DNA of 43,753 nt, from assembly GCA_937136025.1 (NCBI GenBank), contig CAKZOC010000136.1:1-43753 (forward strand). Reading direction: 5' to 3'. Source of the stretch: an uncultured Bacteroidota bacterium. Lineage in GTDB: Bacteria; Bacteroidota; Bacteroidia; Flavobacteriales; Flavobacteriaceae. Made by a program: the position numbers and the translations under genes. Position 1 is the stretch's first letter. Every line of letters starts with the position of its first letter. Positions 42,467 to 43,753 of the stretch are shown here, in pieces. The notes beneath the pieces are model-generated. The model saw nothing but the letters and a program-made list of their open reading frames with translations. It searched no databases and was not told the DNA's origin.

Positions 42467-43753
42467 ATGGCGACAAAGAAAAAACCAAAACCAAAGTCTT
42501 TTAAACCCTTCATTAAGGCGTTCTGGATTCTCTTTTTTGGGGGAGTCCTCTTACTGGCCCTTGTATTTCTTTTAGCTTCCTGGGGCGTTTTTGGGGACAT
42601 GCCCACGTTTGAAAGACTCGAGAACCCTCAGACTAATCTGGCCACGGAAATCATTTCTTCGGATGGTAAAACCCTGGGAAAATTCTTTCTGGAAGATAAC
42701 CGTACTGACGTTCCTTTTTCGGACTTGCCCCAGAACCTGGTTCAGGCTCTGATCGCCACTGAGGATGCCCGCTTTTACGACCATTCAGGGGTAGATGCCC
42801 GTGGAACTTTAAGGGCGGTGCTTTTTTTGGGTTCCCGCGGAGGTGCCAGTACGATTTCCCAACAGCTGGCAAGGCAATTGTTCGTAGGGGTTCGTTCCAA
42901 AAACGTGGCCGAGGCTGTCGTTCAAAAGGTTAAGGAATGGGTGATCGCCACCCGTCTGGAACGCAACTACACCAAGGAGGAAATCATTTCCATGTACCTG
43001 AATATTTATGATTTTGGGTATAATGCAGATGGCATCCGTTCCGCCGCGAAGATCTATTTTGGGAAGGAACCCAAGGATTTGCTCACAGAGGAATCCGCCC
43101 TATTGGTGGGCATGCTGAAGAACTCTTCCCTCTACAACCCCATTCGCAGGGAAGAACTCACCCTGGAGCGCAGAAATACGGTTTTGGCGCAGATGGAGAA
43201 ATACGAGTATATCACCGAAGCTGAACGGGATTCATTGGTAGGCTTAAAAATGGACATCAACTTTAATCCCGAAAACCACAGGGAAGGTCTGGCGACGTAT
43301 TTCAGAATGTACCTGCAGGGTTGGCTTAAGGATTGGGTTTCCAAAAATCCAAAACCGGCAAGGGAAGGGGAACGGGATACCTGGAACATCTACCTGGACG
43401 GACTTAAGGTCTACACAACTATAGATTCCAGGATGCAGGCGAATGCCGAGACTGCGGTGCAGGAGCATATGAAACGCCTGCAGGCAGAATTCTTTGTTCA
43501 GAACACCCCGGACCGAAACCCGACCACCCCGTTTCTGGACCTGTCCTCAGATGAGATTAAAGGCATCATGACCCGTGCAATGAAATCTTCACCTCGCTGG
43601 AGGACGATGAGTCGTGAAGGAAAATCAGAGGATGAGATTCGGGACTCTTTCAACAAGCAGACGGAAATGACCGTTTTTGACTGGAATTCCCCGGGGATGG
43701 AAAAGGATACCGTAATGACTCCTTTGGATTCCATACGGTATTACAAGACCTTC
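42467..43753 (+). CDS. class A penicillin-binding protein (PBP1A-like), N-terminal part
   Basis: Bifunctional peptidoglycan synthase, cut by the window end: 429 codons are visible and no stop is reached. It was missing from the ORF track for that reason. A membrane helix lies at about residues 18-40, then the GT51 glycosyltransferase domain with the catalytic EDARFYDHSG near 103-112 and GASTISQQLARQLF near 126-139. The transpeptidase domain should follow outside the window. The ATG is 3 bases after the gldH stop. Confidence 0.95.
   Translation, partial: MATKKKPKPKSFKPFIKAFWILFFGGVLLLALVFLLASWGVFGDMPTFERLENPQTNLATEIISSDGKTLGKFFLEDNRTDVPFSDLPQNLVQALIATEDARFYDHSGVDARGTLRAVLFLGSRGGASTISQQLARQLFVGVRSKNVAEAVVQKVKEWVIATRLERNYTKEEIISMYLNIYDFGYNADGIRSAAKIYFGKEPKDLLTEESALLVGMLKNSSLYNPIRREELTLERRNTVLAQMEKYEYITEAERDSLVGLKMDINFNPENHREGLATYFRMYLQGWLKDWVSKNPKPAREGERDTWNIYLDGLKVYTTIDSRMQANAETAVQEHMKRLQAEFFVQNTPDRNPTTPFLDLSSDEIKGIMTRAMKSSPRWRTMSREGKSEDEIRDSFNKQTEMTVFDWNSPGMEKDTVMTPLDSIRYYKTF

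Overview
The window looks like chromosomal DNA of a marine-type member of the Flavobacteriaceae (Bacteroidota), with a GC content by eye in the high 40s percent. Evidence for this is the set of gliding and type IX secretion lipoproteins (PorW/SprE-like, GldH), Flavobacteriia-restricted families (DUF6427, DUF4254, DUF4292, DUF5687), an ATP synthase operon ending at atpG without atpD/atpC, several candidate promoters with the Bacteroidota -7 consensus TAnnTTTG, and few Shine-Dalgarno sequences. There are about 43 protein genes, densely packed. I see no rRNA, tRNA, CRISPR array, insertion sequence, phage or plasmid element, so this is mostly core genome.

Layout. 1-6.6 kb: UDP-glucose dehydrogenase and UDP-glucuronate decarboxylase (UDP-xylose supply for surface glycans), purD, a divergent pair of small/large membrane proteins, DUF4254 and a GT9 glycosyltransferase. 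6.6-9.6 kb (minus strand): a TetR regulator, then a partial arsenosugar-type cluster (radical SAM ArsS, CMD-family peroxidase-like protein, DUF2064 transferase) without an arsenite methyltransferase in view. 9.9-14.1 kb (minus): a two-domain M16 peptidase and a PaaE-type flavin/2Fe-2S reductase. 14.2-16.4 kb: a two-gene ABC exporter (DUF5687 plus ATPase).

16.5-25.3 kb: PorW/SprE lipoprotein, bactofilin, AtpZ-like protein, a small membrane protein, then atpB-E-F-H-A-G, closed by a strong terminator. 25.4-30.8 kb: an orphan lipoprotein, a polysaccharide flippase, dut, a TPR protein, a DUF4292 lipoprotein and an EnvC-like protein with a ruined LytM zinc site, mostly translationally coupled. 30.8-35.5 kb: thioesterase, HU-CCDC81/SPOR envelope protein, dprA, trpS and a lysophospholipid acyltransferase. 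35.6-38.1 kb (minus): a three-gene signalling unit of lipoprotein, ECF sigma factor and a protein that appears to be an anti-sigma segment fused through one inner-membrane helix and a long disordered linker to an outer-membrane beta-barrel. 38.2-43.75 kb: recA, trhO, ricT, gldH and the start of a class A penicillin-binding protein cut by the window end.

The most interesting items are the sigma/dual-membrane anti-sigma unit, an orphan intrinsic terminator with an upstream hairpin between recA and trhO that suggests an unannotated small RNA, a 12-bp hairpin between atpE and atpF, and a 20-bp-period direct repeat in front of the TetR gene. All functional calls rest on motif recognition without database searches; promoter and terminator calls are by eye.
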